Made by a program: the position numbers and the translations under genes. 64,000 nucleotides of DNA, from assembly GCA_035578175.1 (NCBI GenBank), contig JAQMRL010000002.1:138250171-138314170 (forward strand), written 5' to 3'. Source of the DNA: Catonia carolina. Taxonomy: Eukaryota > Arthropoda > Insecta > Hemiptera > Achilidae. Every line of letters begins with the position of its first letter. Position 1 is the first letter of the stretch. Positions 12,985 to 26,610 of this stretch are shown in pieces. The notes below the pieces were generated by a model. It ran no database searches. It saw only the letters and a program-made list of their open reading frames with translations, and was not told the DNA's origin.

Positions 12985-13135
12985 TTTTTTACTTTCTGCT
13001 AATGCAGATGATGAGAAGGATGATAAGTAAACTTAGTAATGAAAAAATGTCAGTCATAATCAGGAATCGAACCCAAGACCCCTGGCATTGAAGCCAGTTG
13101 TGCTGACCACTTCATTACAGATCGGCAGTGAAAAT
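12985..13135 (-). mobile_element. tRNA-derived SINE (family S1, variant head)
   Basis: On the minus strand: A box AGTGGTCAGCACAACTGG, B box GGGTTCGATTCC, then the family tail with CTGCATTAGCAGA and ACAGTCTGATAATAAAC. The head differs from the 44.8-kb copies while the tail is shared. Confidence 0.75.
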
Positions 13136-13139
13136 TTCA

Positions 13140-13560
13140 GGCAGTGAAGTCTTCTTCTTCTTCTTCTTCTGTATTTCAAGAATTAGGCATCTCTGCCTGT
13201 TCTGAACCTCTCAAAGCTGCCTATCTGTGTCTCGGACGTCCTGTTCTCTCTTTCCTTCTGGTTTATAGCCTAGTGTTCACTTAGTTATTCTATCCTCCCT
13301 TGTTCTACTCACATGCTCCAATCACTGCATTCTGTTCTGAGATACCCTGTCGTTTATAGAGAAGATGTTGAGTTCTTTCCTCATCTCGGTATTCCTGCAA
13401 TGATCTTCTCTACTACACCCATACATATCTCGAAGAAATTTCATTTCAGATGTGTGCAATCTACTCTCCTCTTGCTTTGATAGCACCCAAGTGTCACTGC
13501 CATAGAGCAGGGTCGGCACTGTTATTATTTTATAAAATCTCAATGTGCACTGATGTAAAC
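13140..13560 (-). pseudogene. LINE 3' end with (GAA)n tail
   Basis: Minus-strand frame 13322-13543 encodes VPTLLYGSDTWVLSKQEES and FLRDMYGCSREDHCRN, typical of the reverse-transcriptase C-terminal region of non-LTR elements. The 3' end is a (GAA)n tract, seen as TTC repeats at 13149-13170. The final ~180 bases match another copy at 36616-36780. 5'-truncated. Confidence 0.75.
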
Positions 13561-14469
13561 AACTAAAATATAAAATTAAATTTGTAACCCCTACCGATAT
13601 TTAGGAAATATTATTTTTCAAAAGTCATAAAACAATTTTTTACCAAGCAACATTATAATGTTTGGACAAATAAAAACAACTTTTTGCCAAAAAATAAATG
13701 ACCTAGTGTTTCAGATTACTTACCAAATATTAAAAAATAACGGTTTCACTTGATTAAATTTCAAGAGTTATATTTTAGAGCTATGATTCTGAAAAAAAAC
13801 ATATAATGATATAAATTAGGGAATTTGTTTGAGTACCTACAAAACAAAATTCAAAATAAATGTTTTTTGTGCAGTAATTATTTATAATTATTTATAACTT
13901 ATCTAATATTGATTAACAGTTCTATAGTATAGTAGCCTACATATTTTTTTATACATAAATATAATTTGAAACTCTTCCATATTTTAATTGGGCAATCCAT
14001 AATTCCCGATAATCAAATTCTTTTAATGGAGTGAAGGTTTATTTTTGTACTGCATAATTATTATTTACATTTTATATTTGATAAATATAATTATAATTTT
14101 TATAAACAGTAACAACTACAAAATAACTAATATTCTTATTTAAAATCATGGGCACCTTCATGGCCACTAGCAGCTATCAGGTCACTGGTAGTTTATGATA
14201 CTTATCTTCTCCAATATTTGGGAATAATAGCTGAACAAATTACCTTTGATTTGATTGTGTAAAAGGGATGGAGCAGTCTTTTCAATCCTCAAATGCTGTA
14301 GAGAGCCATTTATATACCAATTCGTTTACTGAAAAAACATAACTCATTATTGTGTAAGTTTCAAGAGACCTACCAAGTCTTTCTATGGAAGATTGCTCTC
14401 CAGATTATTAGTTCCAAAGATTAAGCATATCCTATTAGTTAATGTTTCACAACGTAAGATAATACGTGA
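13561..14469. other. No gene seen; AT-rich
   Basis: AT-rich sequence without a coding signal or a delimited repeat. Confidence 0.5.
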
Positions 14470-15240
14470 GGCAGTTCCTTTCCCTTGCCACTAAAATCTA
14501 TTCAAGCTGGGTCATTACTAAAGATGCCCATGTTGTGTAGGTGTTTCCTAAGATGCTAGTGTGCTGTCAACAGGGCCATAACCATCATAAGCTGTTTTCT
14601 ACTCAGATCGAATACTTCATGAACAAGATTATAGGATATGATGCTCATCTTCCTCTTTCTGTGCTTCAGTCTAGGAGTTTGGTTCCAATACCTATGGATG
14701 CTCCAATGATTTACTCACAGATGGCCACATATATCAATGGTTTGCTAGCTCCTAGATATCGTTCTGGTCCAGCAAACGGATACACAGACCCCAGTGAAGC
14801 TATAGTATCAGCATTTTCATTGTCTAAAACCCACACTAAGATAACCCTGTTGTGTCCCATCAGTTGCATGAGGTTTTGCCAGCACTTCCACACTACCTTG
14901 TACTTGCATGACCAGAATCCAAGTGCCTTCAGAGCAACCTGACTGCCTGAGAAAATTGTTTTGTGGTTACCCCAGTGACTCCTCTTCAAATTATCATATA
15001 TATTAACATCTGTATGTCGATGGGCAGTACTTCAGCCTGGAACACACTTGAAATAAAGACGTTACTTGTAAAGTTTGTATGTATTTTAGCACTTGTTTCA
15101 TAAACTTGGAACTGTCCATAAGCCAGATCAGAGCTCACTGGTTGTCCTGTTAGCCCCTTGGACCACTTTCCCAATAACGTTGTACTTTGAATCATCTCGC
15201 AAAGAAGGCTGCTTCAAATCCTAAGTGATGGTTTTTTTTG
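14470..15240 (-). pseudogene. LINE RNase H domain relic
   Basis: Minus-strand frames at 14986-15195 and 14711-14989 join as an RNase H domain: VFQAEVL (the Glu motif), then IFSGSQVALKALGFWSC (IFSDSQ is normal, so the catalytic Asp is now Gly), then WVLDNENADTIASLG, a contracted form of WVPGHxGxxGNExAD. This domain occurs at the C-terminus of I, Outcast and Loa clade LINEs. Frameshifted and inactive. Confidence 0.7.
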
Positions 15241-15461
15241 TAAAGAATAGTTTTTTTGATCGTATTAGGCATACTAATTGGAATGTTGTTCCTACAATTA
15301 CGTGGAATCCATGAAATCCAGTTAACATTTCAAAAATACAGTCTCAATTTTAAATTATATGCATTCTGATCTTTTTTTAATGTGTGGTAGTTCACAGCCA
15401 CTGCTGGTTGCTAATTTGTCTATGACTATATTTAGTCTGTATTATTTGAAGGCTACCGTAA

Positions 15462-16243
15462 GGGTAAGTTCACAGTGAACGCTGGTCGCAGGTTGCTGGT
15501 CGCTGGTCGCTTACAAGCGGGAGCCTGCTAGTAGGAATAGGCCATTACATTTTAATTGGACGTCTCACAGTAAACGCTGGTGGAGAAAGCTGCGCGCTGG
15601 TCATCTGCGCATATCAGCTCACTGGTTTGTTTTGAATAAACCTGCCTGCTGCTTGCTGGCAGGTTGCTAAATGTACTCGGCGTCATATAATGCGAATTCA
15701 TAAATAATAACAACTTCTTAATTAATTGTTAACATGGGTTTATAAAGCTAACTTTAAAAGATTATTACTGGTCAAACAATGCTTTATAATATTGAATATC
15801 GGTAGTCAGAAAGTTCAAAATACGTTTAAAATGTTCAAAGTAATCACAAATCTTTCTTCCGGTAATATTGGTTGGTTGAGCAAGTTGCACCATTGTTTTT
15901 GAAAACAAGTTCTACTTTAGACAATATAAAATTAAACGTTTCCAGAGTCATTCTCATGCATTTAAAAAACCTGTCTATCGTTTTTTAATTACGGAAAAAG
16001 ATGATTATGCCGAACAATTTTCTGTTCTTATTAATGTCACTAACAGTATAGTCTTTAAATGATAATAATTTTGTTGAAATGTTTTCCATTAGAAATAATT
16101 CATCAGTGCTGCTACTGGAACTCATGTTGAATACCGACACCTGAAAGAAGGTTAAGCGCGTAGTTACATGCTTCCACTATGCGTGTTCACCACCGTGAAT
16201 CAGTACCTGCAACCAGCAACCAGCATTCACTGTGCGCTTACCC
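15462..16243. mobile_element. PIF/Harbinger-like MITE
   Basis: Inverted termini GGGTAAGTTCACAGTGAACG and, on the other strand, GGGTAAGCGCACAGTGAATG, followed by GCTGGTYGC repeats. Flanked by TAA on both sides (15459-15461, 16244-16246). A 3-bp TWA target and GGG..GTTCACA termini fit PIF/Harbinger. No transposase. Confidence 0.75.
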
Positions 16244-18222
16244 TAACATTGGTGGTTGATATAAGTTGGTAATCCACCCAAAACCATAAAGTTTAGTTTG
16301 TAATTTTCATTTACACATAACATACCTAAGTTTTCTAGTCAATAAACCATTCAAATTATTGCTAAACACTATTTAAAATTATAATATATTTAATAAAAGT
16401 ATATTATAATATATAATAATAAAAATATACATAATATATTTAATTTTTTTTAGAAGATAAAAGTGTTTTATTTATTTTAAATGGTCCCACATTTTTAAAC
16501 AACAAAAATTATCAATTTTCTACTGGTTTTAATATGATACAAAAAAGTTTAAATATTTTATTATTTATGTTTAGTGCCATTTAGATCGTAAAGTAACTTT
16601 AGACATTTCTGGAAGCTCTTTTTGCAGCCCACACTCTCAGGATTCTTTCACTGTAGCCTCTTCTCCTTTCTTCCATCCTTGAGGTGTTCAATTTCATCAT
16701 TATTCTGTAAGGCTTCCAGAAGGTTCACATTCTTTTCTGCAATTAGTTAAATGCTCCCCAGAATTGGATAGCCTGCATGCACCTTGTCAAGTGACGATGG
16801 ATTCCCATCTGCAAAGGTTGTTAGCACCTGGGGGTGGTTTTATCTAAGAGACATTTCATCTTACTTGCTAATATTACCTCAAAGTAACAAGGGTGGGACG
16901 GATTACTCCATCTGATTTTAGAACTATATTTGTAAGAGCTGTAGAGCTCTCCTTTTTAATTCATTGCAGCAGATGCTCAACCTATCCAAGGCCACCATGT
17001 GCCTATCCAAAGCCACCATGTGGAGGATGCATTTCAAAACGTGGACCTTACCGACTATCAGAAGCTTTTGCCAGTTCTGATCGCACCGAACTCTTTTCAA
17101 CGTAGAGGAGCGAATCCCACATACCTATATTGTATTTAAGAGTAATTCTACTTTCAGAACACTGAATTATCTAATTTTGTCAATTTTTTTGACTTATTCT
17201 CGTTTTCCCATTTATAATTCCAATATTGATAAAAATTTGGTGAATATGCTAAATTTAAATTTTAAATACCATTGTTAAAATTAAAAAAAATATATACAGA
17301 AAATTATTATGTGGATTTAGTACACATGAACTATTTTGCCTTTATTATCTTTATCCAAAAATAATATTTTAGAGGATGTTACAATAAATTATTTTAAAAT
17401 TTACAAACAAAGATATGAATACAAAATTATTATATTATACATTATGAAAATACATAAAATATTCTCCTTAAATATTGTGATTATTGTATATTTATGTAAT
17501 AAATAAATGTATTGTAATTATCATTATAAAAAAGTAATATGTAAATATAATACTGCTGGCAGTCGTATCTAGATGAAAATTTAAAATTATTCATTCTGTT
17601 TTGTAATATACGTATAATAATCGTTTCATTATCATACTGTTATTATTCTCATTAGCTTGTTAGTAATCACTGTTAGTGTGTGTGTTTGTTTGAATTGCGA
17701 TTAAAGTATATTCATTATTATTAATATTTTATTATAAATATAATATATTGAATTACTGCATCATATTATATGCAGTTTTCTGTGATTTTTCTGTATAAAA
17801 AATATTTTAAGATAAATGTTAGAATATTATAATTGAGTCATTAATACTAGAATTGATTGTTATATTATATAATATGTTTACTGATCTGAATTACAAGAAA
17901 TATTAAAGAATATATTGTAATAGCTTATAAGGGAAGTTGATTTTCATTGAACGTAAGAAAATAAGTTTCTTATGTTGATGGAAACAGCCCAAAACATCCT
18001 AAATATTAATTGCGTTATACTATGCATCGTATCATTGTGAGCTTGAAAGTCGGTTGAGGTATCCACAATATTCCCGAAGCAATTTTCCATATGCTACTTG
18101 TACGATTATCTCACTCATTCAAGCACACTAAAATGACAATAGTGTTTATAAATACGATACATTACTAACATAAAATATAAATATTTAAATGTATTTTGCA
18201 GCTAGTAATCAACGCTAATATA
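16244..18222. other. No gene seen; AT-rich with an unclassified richer patch
   Basis: Very AT-rich. The patch 16561-17110 has higher GC and a short open frame (16893-17105) with a duplicated CCxPPC motif, but it shows no recognisable domain and probably belongs to an old repeat. Confidence 0.4.
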
Positions 18223-18629
18223 TTGCTTGAGTCCCAGCTCCGTGTAGTTGGAAGGAATGCAGTGGGTTGTTATAGTAGTGGGAGAATGAATGAGTTAGTA
18301 GTGTTTCACAGCTGATGCATTTTTGTAGTGGTAGCGTATACTAACTAGACTAAAAAAATATTCTTATCATCTGGCGCATTAATTTAACAAATACCTACTG
18401 GGTTATTAACTTGGTCGGATTCATAATATTTAACTTACCAATTTATATAAAAATATGTAAATAAATAAATATAATAAACACAAACAAATATGTTAAATGC
18501 GGAAAGTTTGAAAATGAATGTTTTGTATCAGAGTAATACAACAATCGTTCTCCTGGCATGCATCACTCATTCATTATACCTCACCCATACCCTTCACCCC
18601 GCAACTACACGGAGCTCGGAACTGCACAA
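18223..18629. mobile_element. 407-bp MITE, copy 2 (inverted relative to copy 1)
   Basis: Same family as 1960-2367 but in opposite orientation: starts TTGCTTGAGTCCCAGCTCC, ends GAGCTCGGAACTGCACAA, with TA on both sides (18221-18222, 18630-18631). Internal sequence is nearly identical, implying recent activity. Confidence 0.8.
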
Positions 18630-20371
18630 TAGGTAAATAAAATGTGGTTGTTAACAATTTAATTTTATATATTTATTTTTATTTATTTACCGGTATTTAA
18701 TTTCATACCAATTAAATTTTCAAACAAGAATCATCGAAATGTGACTACTTTACATTATCAAATTACCAATCATAAAAAAGAAGAAAACCATGAGTTTGGT
18801 ACAATTGACAAACATTTCAGTATAATGAACCAATGAAAATAGTAAAAATAAGATTGAAATATGTATGATATTCCATATTTTTTATATAACATTTAAATTA
18901 GTAAAGACAGGTTATTTTACATGAACAAATGAAATATTTAAGAATGATGATATGATATTTGACTGTTGGTCCCACCTGAATTGAATATGAAAAGGGATAC
19001 ATTTAAATGATTAAGCAGTTTATACAGATGACTGAAGAAACTGCATTTCCATTAAAATTATAATAAATGAATTTAATCTTTTGTTATTTTATACTATAAG
19101 CTATTCTGATAATTGTGAATCCACTGAAACTTATGTAATATGTTTATCTGAATAAAATCATAAATAAAAGAAAATAAAGGCAGCTATAAAATGTAAGTAA
19201 ATAATATATTAAACATATTTATATTATATTAGAATTAATTTATAATAGTTTTGTTTTGATTTTTAGTTCATTACATCAGGTTTTCTTTGTCTAATTGTCA
19301 TAACCTTAGATTACTTTTGCTTATCTGTATACATAGGAACACTGGAACACAAGGAGGAGGTGGAACTGTCAAAAATGCTAGTTGTAGAAGCTCACAATGA
19401 TAAATGATCCATACTATAATAAAAATTAATTTGATTACTGATAAAATATTTATTACATTACTAAAACTACTACAAAATGTATTTAAATAAACATAATGAG
19501 TATAATGAATATATTGATATCAAAATATCCTATCTTCAATATGTAAGGATATGGTACGAAAGTCAAGACAATTTAAAAATCTTGTAGTTAATTTTCTTAA
19601 TATTAAATTACTTTATTTAAATTAAATTAAATGAATTAATTTATTTTTAATTAGGTTATTTGAAGGTTTCTGTTGTTAAGTAACCATGCCATTAGAAAGA
19701 GCAAACTACTCACATGGTATTATAAGAATAGTGTAAAATGATGAAAAAATATCTGTTAAAAATTTTAAATAAATTTTGAAACTTTATTCTTTTATATAAT
19801 TTTTATTTATTTTTTGCATTTAATTCCATTTCCAAAAAACAAAAAAGAAGATACATTTTAGGTTCTTTGAAAATGTATTCATGTTTTCAGGTTAAAATAA
19901 CTTGATTAATCATGAACTAATTTATTTATCACTTGTATGTGTTATTACAGAAACCTTGAATATTTATTTATCATAAGCACCACTTTGTTATCTTTACAGT
20001 ATTTCTGGTTCTATTCAAATATAGTTTCTCTTATTGGGTTGGAGGTAATAGTTCCGTTAAAGGCATGAACGAACCCTTATTTAATTCTGCCAGATTATTT
20101 TTGGGACTACATTAAAAAAATGTACTGTGAGAAAACACATGCAATCTACAAAAAAAAGAGAGGGCTGTGGCAGGGGCAAAAGGATAGGAGATATGTGGAG
20201 GTACAGAGAAGAAGGGAAGAAAGGAGGGGGAGATAGAAAAAGATGAATGTGAGGATGAAATGAGTGTAGAGAGATTGAAAAAAGTGAAGAGAACAGAAGA
20301 AGCATAGAGTCTCTAGTTATATATTATACACTATACAACTAAAATATTTTGTGTAAATTAAATACACATTA
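18630..20371. other. No gene seen; AT-rich
   Basis: AT-rich DNA. A purine-rich stretch at 20150-20300 gives spurious open frames on the other strand. Confidence 0.5.
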
Positions 20372-20702
20372 ACACTGTTAATCCAAATACCACTAATCCG
20401 AAAATTTAGTTAACCCGAACACATTCTGGACTCTTTAGTTTTAATATTAAGAGGATGAAAATAAACAATATTTTACATGAAAAGAATATTTTTATAATTT
20501 TGGTGACAAAATTGAAATACATTAAGTTAATAGACACGCATCAAGCTCACCCATGCAAAGACAGTTCACTCAAGACGCATTTAAATGAATTGATTTCTAT
20601 TTATGAAAATTTGTTTGTATGATTGCACCGTATTTCGGTTAATCCGAAAATTTTGTTATCCAAACAGGGTTTGGTCCCAATGAGTTTGGATTAACAGGGT
20701 TT
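20372..20702. mobile_element. Tigger/pogo-like MITE
   Basis: Inverted ends ACACTGTTAATCCAAA and (other strand) ACCCTGTTAATCCAAAC, with further inward matches around AATCCGAAAATTTTG. The style of terminus resembles pogo/Tigger elements. Exact boundaries and target duplication are uncertain. Confidence 0.5.
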
Positions 20703-20857
20703 GATTATGATTAAATTATTATACTTTTATTTTAGAGTAATATGTTGTTATTACAAAATATTATGTCTGTTGAGCTGATTGCCTTTATCAAAATTTTCTG
20801 TAATGTTGGAAATGTTAGAGATAATAAAATAAAAATGATGCTAATTTTAGTACACTG

Positions 20858-21142
20858 GTGCATTTGTCCCTGAGTGGAAACAAAAACCAATTGGGAAAGA
20901 TACACTACAGCACCCTTCTGAGCAATGGATTGTATGCGTATCCTGATAATTTAGCGTCTTGTAGAATTTTTATTCAGTTGGCCTACCCAAAAATGCAATT
21001 AGAAATAAGTAAATATGTTGCCCCTTATAGGGCAGCTACTGGCTTGTGGCCCCTCAGCACAAAGTGTAGGACAGTCAAGAATGGGCCAAATAGATCTCTA
21101 GAATTGTATAATGCCATTTTGTGTGAAACAGCTAACTTTTAG
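20858..21142 (+). other. Open frame of 94 codons, unrecognised
   Basis: An open frame in a patch of higher GC, probably a fragment of an old repeat. No domain, splice context or poly(A) supports a gene. Confidence 0.25.
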
Positions 21143-21606
21143 AAGGCTGCTTTTATTATTATTACCAATAATGAGATGATTTAAATAAAATCATACCTAC
21201 ACACAATCATATTATAATCATTCATAATAATTCATTAATATAATTATTTCATTATTAATAAATCCTGAAAATATTTTGTGTTGTAGAATTACAATGTAAA
21301 TATACGGGTTAATCATCATAAAAACTAGATATTGTCACTGTTTATTTTAGAAATCGTTTTACACCCAATATTAATTTATTTCATCAACTTACTGTTGAGT
21401 GAATGGATTGTTTATAAAATCCGAGCTTATAACAAGCAAAACATTACAGCGCAGCAATATAACGATCGTTCTAATACATTATCAGAATGACATTAAATTA
21501 CTTATGTAAAGTGTGTCCGTATAAGAAGTAAAGTGACTGTATGTGATGGGTGAGGGATAGGGAGCAGAGGGTATCAGTTGCTCTTCTGCAGAAGTCATTT
21601 TGTTGG
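21143..21606. other. No gene seen
   Basis: AT-rich sequence with nothing that I can support. Confidence 0.5.
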
Positions 21607-21769
21607 CTGCACTGATATAGTTGGTAATGTGCTTGCCTCTCATCATGCGGTCTTGGGTTCAAATCCCATTCAGGCACGGCATATTTTCATACGTTACAAA
21701 AATTCATTTCATCCTTCACCGTCCGCATTAGCAGTTTGCAGAACAGTCGGATCTTAAACAAAAAAAAAT
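21607..21769 (+). mobile_element. tRNA-derived SINE (family S1)
   Basis: A box TAGTTGGTAATGTGC, B box GGGTTCAAATCCC, then CATACGTTACAAAAA, TTCATCCTTCACCGTC, GCATTAGCAG and CAGTCGGA, and an A-rich end. Confidence 0.85.
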
Positions 21770-21876
21770 TTTCTTTAGAGGTCACAAGCCAGTAGCCAGC
21801 CTCTACCTCCTTTCGCAGTGCGATAAATGATGAAGAGGGGGTAAAGGGGAAAATACAGGGATAGGAATACCCATTG

Positions 21877-22023
21877 TGCTTACTGCTGCCTTGGTCTTGG
21901 GTTCGAATCCCATTCAGGCACAGCATATTTTCATACGTTACAAAAAAATCATTTCATCCTTCACCATCTGCATTAGCAGTAATTGCAGAACAGTCAGATG
22001 TTAAACCAAAAAATAAAAAAAAT
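21877..22023 (+). mobile_element. tRNA-derived SINE (family S1), head altered
   Basis: Starts around GCTTACTGCTGCCTTGG, B box GGGTTCGAATCCC, and a complete tail ending in CAGTCAGATGTTAAACC and an A-rich tract. The A-box half is missing or replaced. Confidence 0.8.
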
Positions 22024-22712
22024 TACTGCTGCCTTCTTCCAAGGAACCTGCCTTCTTCAACTCTGGAACCATGGTTGTAAGCTGATTTCTGGGTGCGCGT
22101 ATAAAGCAATATCAATAATACTAGTGGACGTTCTACTGGACACGGTGTGTACTGGCAAGCGAGTGCGTGGTCATCAAGCACAAAACAAAACAACAGCAGC
22201 GCACTGAACCCTTTCAATTGTAAATTTAAAATAGAGGCGCTACTAACTAGTTACTTGTTTATTCATGCATATTTGATATTTCTCTCTTGATATTTTGTAT
22301 ATTAAATGGTGCTGTAAAAACATTTTACATATCATAATTACTTAACTATTTTTACAATAGTATTTCAGTCAGTTAGGGTTAGATAAATATTTTACGAGAC
22401 TCTTTAAACTTATCTAACATTAGCCAACAGCTAATATTTAACAAAAATAATATGTTTCTTAAAAAGTAACACTGTTGTATGTTTGTTTTATACTGAATAA
22501 TATCTTATTAATTTATGTTACAACCTGGTAAGTTTGTTTGTAATATCAGCAATAATAAAGTTATTTCCAGCTGTTTCGATGTTAAGAATTTATTGAGATG
22601 ATAATTATGAATAATATTTTATAATGGGTAGCTAGCTTTCAGTACTATGTAACAAAAATGTGTTCATTATAATACATTTTCAAAAAATAATGCAATTACC
22701 AATTGTCTGCTG

Positions 22713-22876
22713 TTTTTTTTTCATCTCTTAAAAGGCACATCAACAGCTAGGTCATAGATGACTACTGTAGGTTATGGAATGATGGATTTTGACTGGTTGT
22801 AATTTCCAGAAGTTAGCCAGGAATTGAACCCAGAACTTAGTGATTTGTAGTTTATCATGCTAACCATGCACCATGG
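22713..22876 (-). mobile_element. tRNA-derived SINE (family S2)
   Basis: On the minus strand: A box TGGTTAGCATG, B box GGGTTCAATTCC, body with GGAAATTACAACCAGTC, and a tail of GTGCCTTTTAAGAGATG followed by an A run. Confidence 0.75.
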
Positions 22877-25559
22877 GGGCAGTTTATTTTAAATTTCATT
22901 GTAATTTATCTCATTATCTGTAGTTAGCTGTACAGTGCAAGTAAACAAGATTTGGAAAGAATTAAAAATTGTATTTTGAGTTTTGTTTCCTTACAATCAG
23001 AATATAAAACGGAGTTATTATAAATTTCAACTATCCTGTGGCAGATAATTACTTGCTTTTGCTTCCACGAAAAAGTGTTTAGGATTTTGAATTCCTATTT
23101 CAGTGCCCTTCATACCTCTTGAACTCTTTATTGTGCAGTACATACTATGATTTTCTAGAGATATTAAAAGTTATGAGATAAGTTTGTACCATTTATTAAG
23201 TACCGACTTCAAGAAGTACCTAATTAATTATTTTATTACATATTTTTTTAAAATTTCTATGGTACTGGGCCAACCAAAGTACAAACATAGTTCCTTGTTG
23301 AAATAAATTATGCCTTTCTTCTTTGATAATTCTAATAAATTCTTAACTAATTTTGTCATGTTTAAAGTACTAAAAGCTGAGTTTTGGAGTAAATGAAAAT
23401 TGTGAGGGAAGCTTTTTACCGTTCAATTGAAGTCCCATTAACACCTTGACGATTAGTGACTACTTTGGGTCAAAATAATGCGTTCTCTTAAACATGTATT
23501 ATAAAATATTCAAAAAAGTATTTTGATATTGCATGAATACAATGTTGTACAAATGTATGAGTACAATTTGTTCAACACAATTGTTTTATGAAAGTAAACT
23601 GTTGTACTCATACGAATACAAATAAAATAAATTTTTAATAATCTTTTGAATTTAAATTTTATTCATGATTTTCATCGATTTATGTGCCTTTATATAACTG
23701 TGGGAGTAATTTTTCTGTATGATTAATTTTATGTTAATATAGTTGAGGTCATCTAGCATTTGAACATAGCTTACAAAATGTGATGTAAAAATGAGTAAGG
23801 TTAAAAACCATGTTACATTCAAAAACTATTTAAGAATATTAAATTTTAAGCTACCAAACTTTAAATTTTTCTATATTTTGTGTTAGGGAATAGAAAAATA
23901 AAATTTAATTATGGCGTTGTTTGTATGAAAGAAATTTGGAGTAAAACAAGAGAAACACTTGAATCAAAATTAAAGTATTTTATCAAAACCGATTAAATGT
24001 TTCAAAACATAAAGAGTTAACCAAGAAATTGTCAATGAACAAGGTTTTTTCTGAGCAATCTTATTTATTAGCTCAGTTTGAGGTACTAAAAAGTTGTGAT
24101 ATGAAATTTTAATGGGGTCTACCTTGAAAAAAACATAAAATATTACATTTGAAAAATTTTGAATTTGGCATACTGTGTTGTCCAAATAGTTTTGAATAAA
24201 ATGGTGTAATTATTGTGTTCCTAAGTCATGCAGAAGGATTAAAAAAAAATTAAAATGTTATCATGGTAACTTAGACGCTCCTTAAAACTTTTTTCAATGT
24301 TTCCTGCAAATTACAATTTTATGTTTTTTTTAAACCGAAGAAAAATCATAACTTCAATGCTATGATAGCCAGTCATAACTTTTTTATCAAAGAGTTCACT
24401 TTGTCAAAAATTTAAAGCTTATATTAATTTAAATTTATAATATAGAGCTAATAATAATTTATAACAGAAGCTATGAACTCTAGCTATTATGTGAAACATC
24501 TTTTTCTATAAAATATAACTCATCTACTTTAATTCCGCTTTGAACAATTCATTAGTCGCAAAATTTTATTATTCTCTTTCAAATATTAAAAAAAAGTGTT
24601 AAGGAATTGATTAAAAATAGTTCTGACCCATCATAGAGATTGATTTAAATTTTATTTTGATGCCAAATTTAAATTTGTATATCAAAGGTTATCAAGATAT
24701 GATTTTTCTACAAAAACCCTGTTTTTTTATTTGAATACCTATCTCACAGGGGCAGTAATTATTTCAAAGAATTTGAAATAATTTTTATTAGTTATAAACT
24801 GGGTGTGTTGCACTCTATTGAGTTGTATACAGAAACCATTTCAAATTTATTGAGCAAAAATTTTCATAAGATGTAGACTCCCATTATAAAAAAGTTCTCA
24901 TTGTTATGAATTATTCAAGTCTTAACTGCAGTCAATTGTAGTAACTTTTTGTATTTTAATAAATTTAAAGTAGGTAAGAACATTATTCATTTTTTAAGAC
25001 TAAAGCTTGTTTTCTGCTGGTGGGACATAGTTTTACCATGTGCAATATAACTAACTGTGAACATAGCCCACAACTACCTGTACAATTTTTGTTAAAGGTT
25101 CTTCTGAAGAATGTTAAAAGAAAATTAAGCTGCGGAAGTAAGTTTTGTGTGACTAAATACATGCGGGCTTAAATTTACTATAATTTTTATGCATATAACC
25201 AATGGAAAATTTATATAAACAGGAAAATATACATTGAAAAAATAAAAATTTATGCTCTATTTAATTTTACTTGTTTCCTGAAAAGAACTTGAAAAATTTT
25301 TAATATTTATTTAACTTTAATTCTATTTAAAATTTTGATAATGATAAAAATGTGCCTAAAAATAAAAAATAATTTTAAAAATATATTAAGATTTAAATTT
25401 TTAATTCTCACAGAATTTACTACAAGGCAAATTAAATTTCAGTAGGTAATGCAGATTGAAATTTAGTATTTTATTTCAGTAAATGTTATTTTATTATTTA
25501 TTTCAAAAACATAGAATACAGTGCACATGAAATTTCAGCTCTCTTTCTTGACCAGTTCA
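22877..25559. other. No gene seen; 2.7 kb AT-rich
   Basis: AT-rich intergenic DNA. Open frames here are short, lysine/asparagine-rich and without splice context. Confidence 0.5.
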
Positions 25560-26610
25560 ATATATCTAAACCTTGTTCAACCTTGTTCAGTCAGATAAAT
25601 CAGGAATAGGGTCAATCTGGAATATAAAAAATTCGGGTTAACCAGAAAATGTAGGAAAATCAACAAAATTAAAACATGTCTATGGAAAAGGAAAACTGCC
25701 TTTACATTGCAGGTAATATACTTTACAGATCATGGAAATAAAACAGTTATACTGTAAAGTTTCACACATTACCAACACATTATAACAGTAAAAGTCTAAT
25801 TTTTCAAAAGTAGTTGGTAAGCTTCTTTTGTGTCAGTTTAGTGTATCAGTTTTAAGTCGTGTGATCTACATCCTTTTTGGCTTAAAGCTTGTTTGGTGTT
25901 CTCTCCACCCGAAGCTCAAAATAGACCATAAGATCTTCTAACTAGGACACTGCTTCTGCATTATTTATAACTGTTGCACGGGAATAATGATCTGCATCTG
26001 TTACCTCAGCAATATGAGCTTCTTTAGATGAATAGAATACAATGATTTATCATCTGTTAATGTGACATAACTCTATCATTGTTTGCTTCTAACCAAATGC
26101 ACAGGTTATCGACATCAGTTTCTTTGCAATCCTCAACATTGTGAAACATATTCATTAACTCCTCATTTATAAATAAATTTTTAAAATGCATCCTGCCAAC
26201 CATTAATATAAATTACAAAATAAATGAAATTTATCACCTTACCTTTGATTGCTGATTTAAGTTTAAAAAACTTACGCGCATTTCGGTGGTACCACCTTCT
26301 TTGGAGCATATTTTAAAAAAATTAAAATTTAGAACGGTGTTTCCATTCAGTCATTTAGATTAAAACTCAAATTTTAATCTACATGAATAAATGGAAACAA
26401 CATTCTAAATTTTAATTTTAATTTTTTTAAATTAACTAACTGTTGATGCTAGATTGTGTGAAATCCATTGCATTGTTACATTTTCCCTTGATTCAGATTT
26501 TAATACAAAATATTTTAATTTTATAAATTATTTGTGGCCTAAATCTATCTTGGTTATCCAGAGATTTGACTTCAAGGAATTTGACCTAACAGGGTTGTAC
26601 TGTATTATTG
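25560..26610 (-). pseudogene. Tigger/pogo transposase relic
   Basis: On the minus strand around 26170-25920 the broken frames read CKETDVDNLCIWLEANND, then LTDDEIIV, then a Glu/Ala-rich stretch. This is the pattern of the C-terminal region of pogo/Tigger transposases. Candidate termini carry AATCTGGAATA and TTATCCAGAG with ACAGGGTT. Heavily decayed. Confidence 0.5.

Noticed and set aside
14541..14942. 133-codon plus-strand frame
   Set aside because: Opposite strand of the RNase H relic, whose motifs read on the minus strand.
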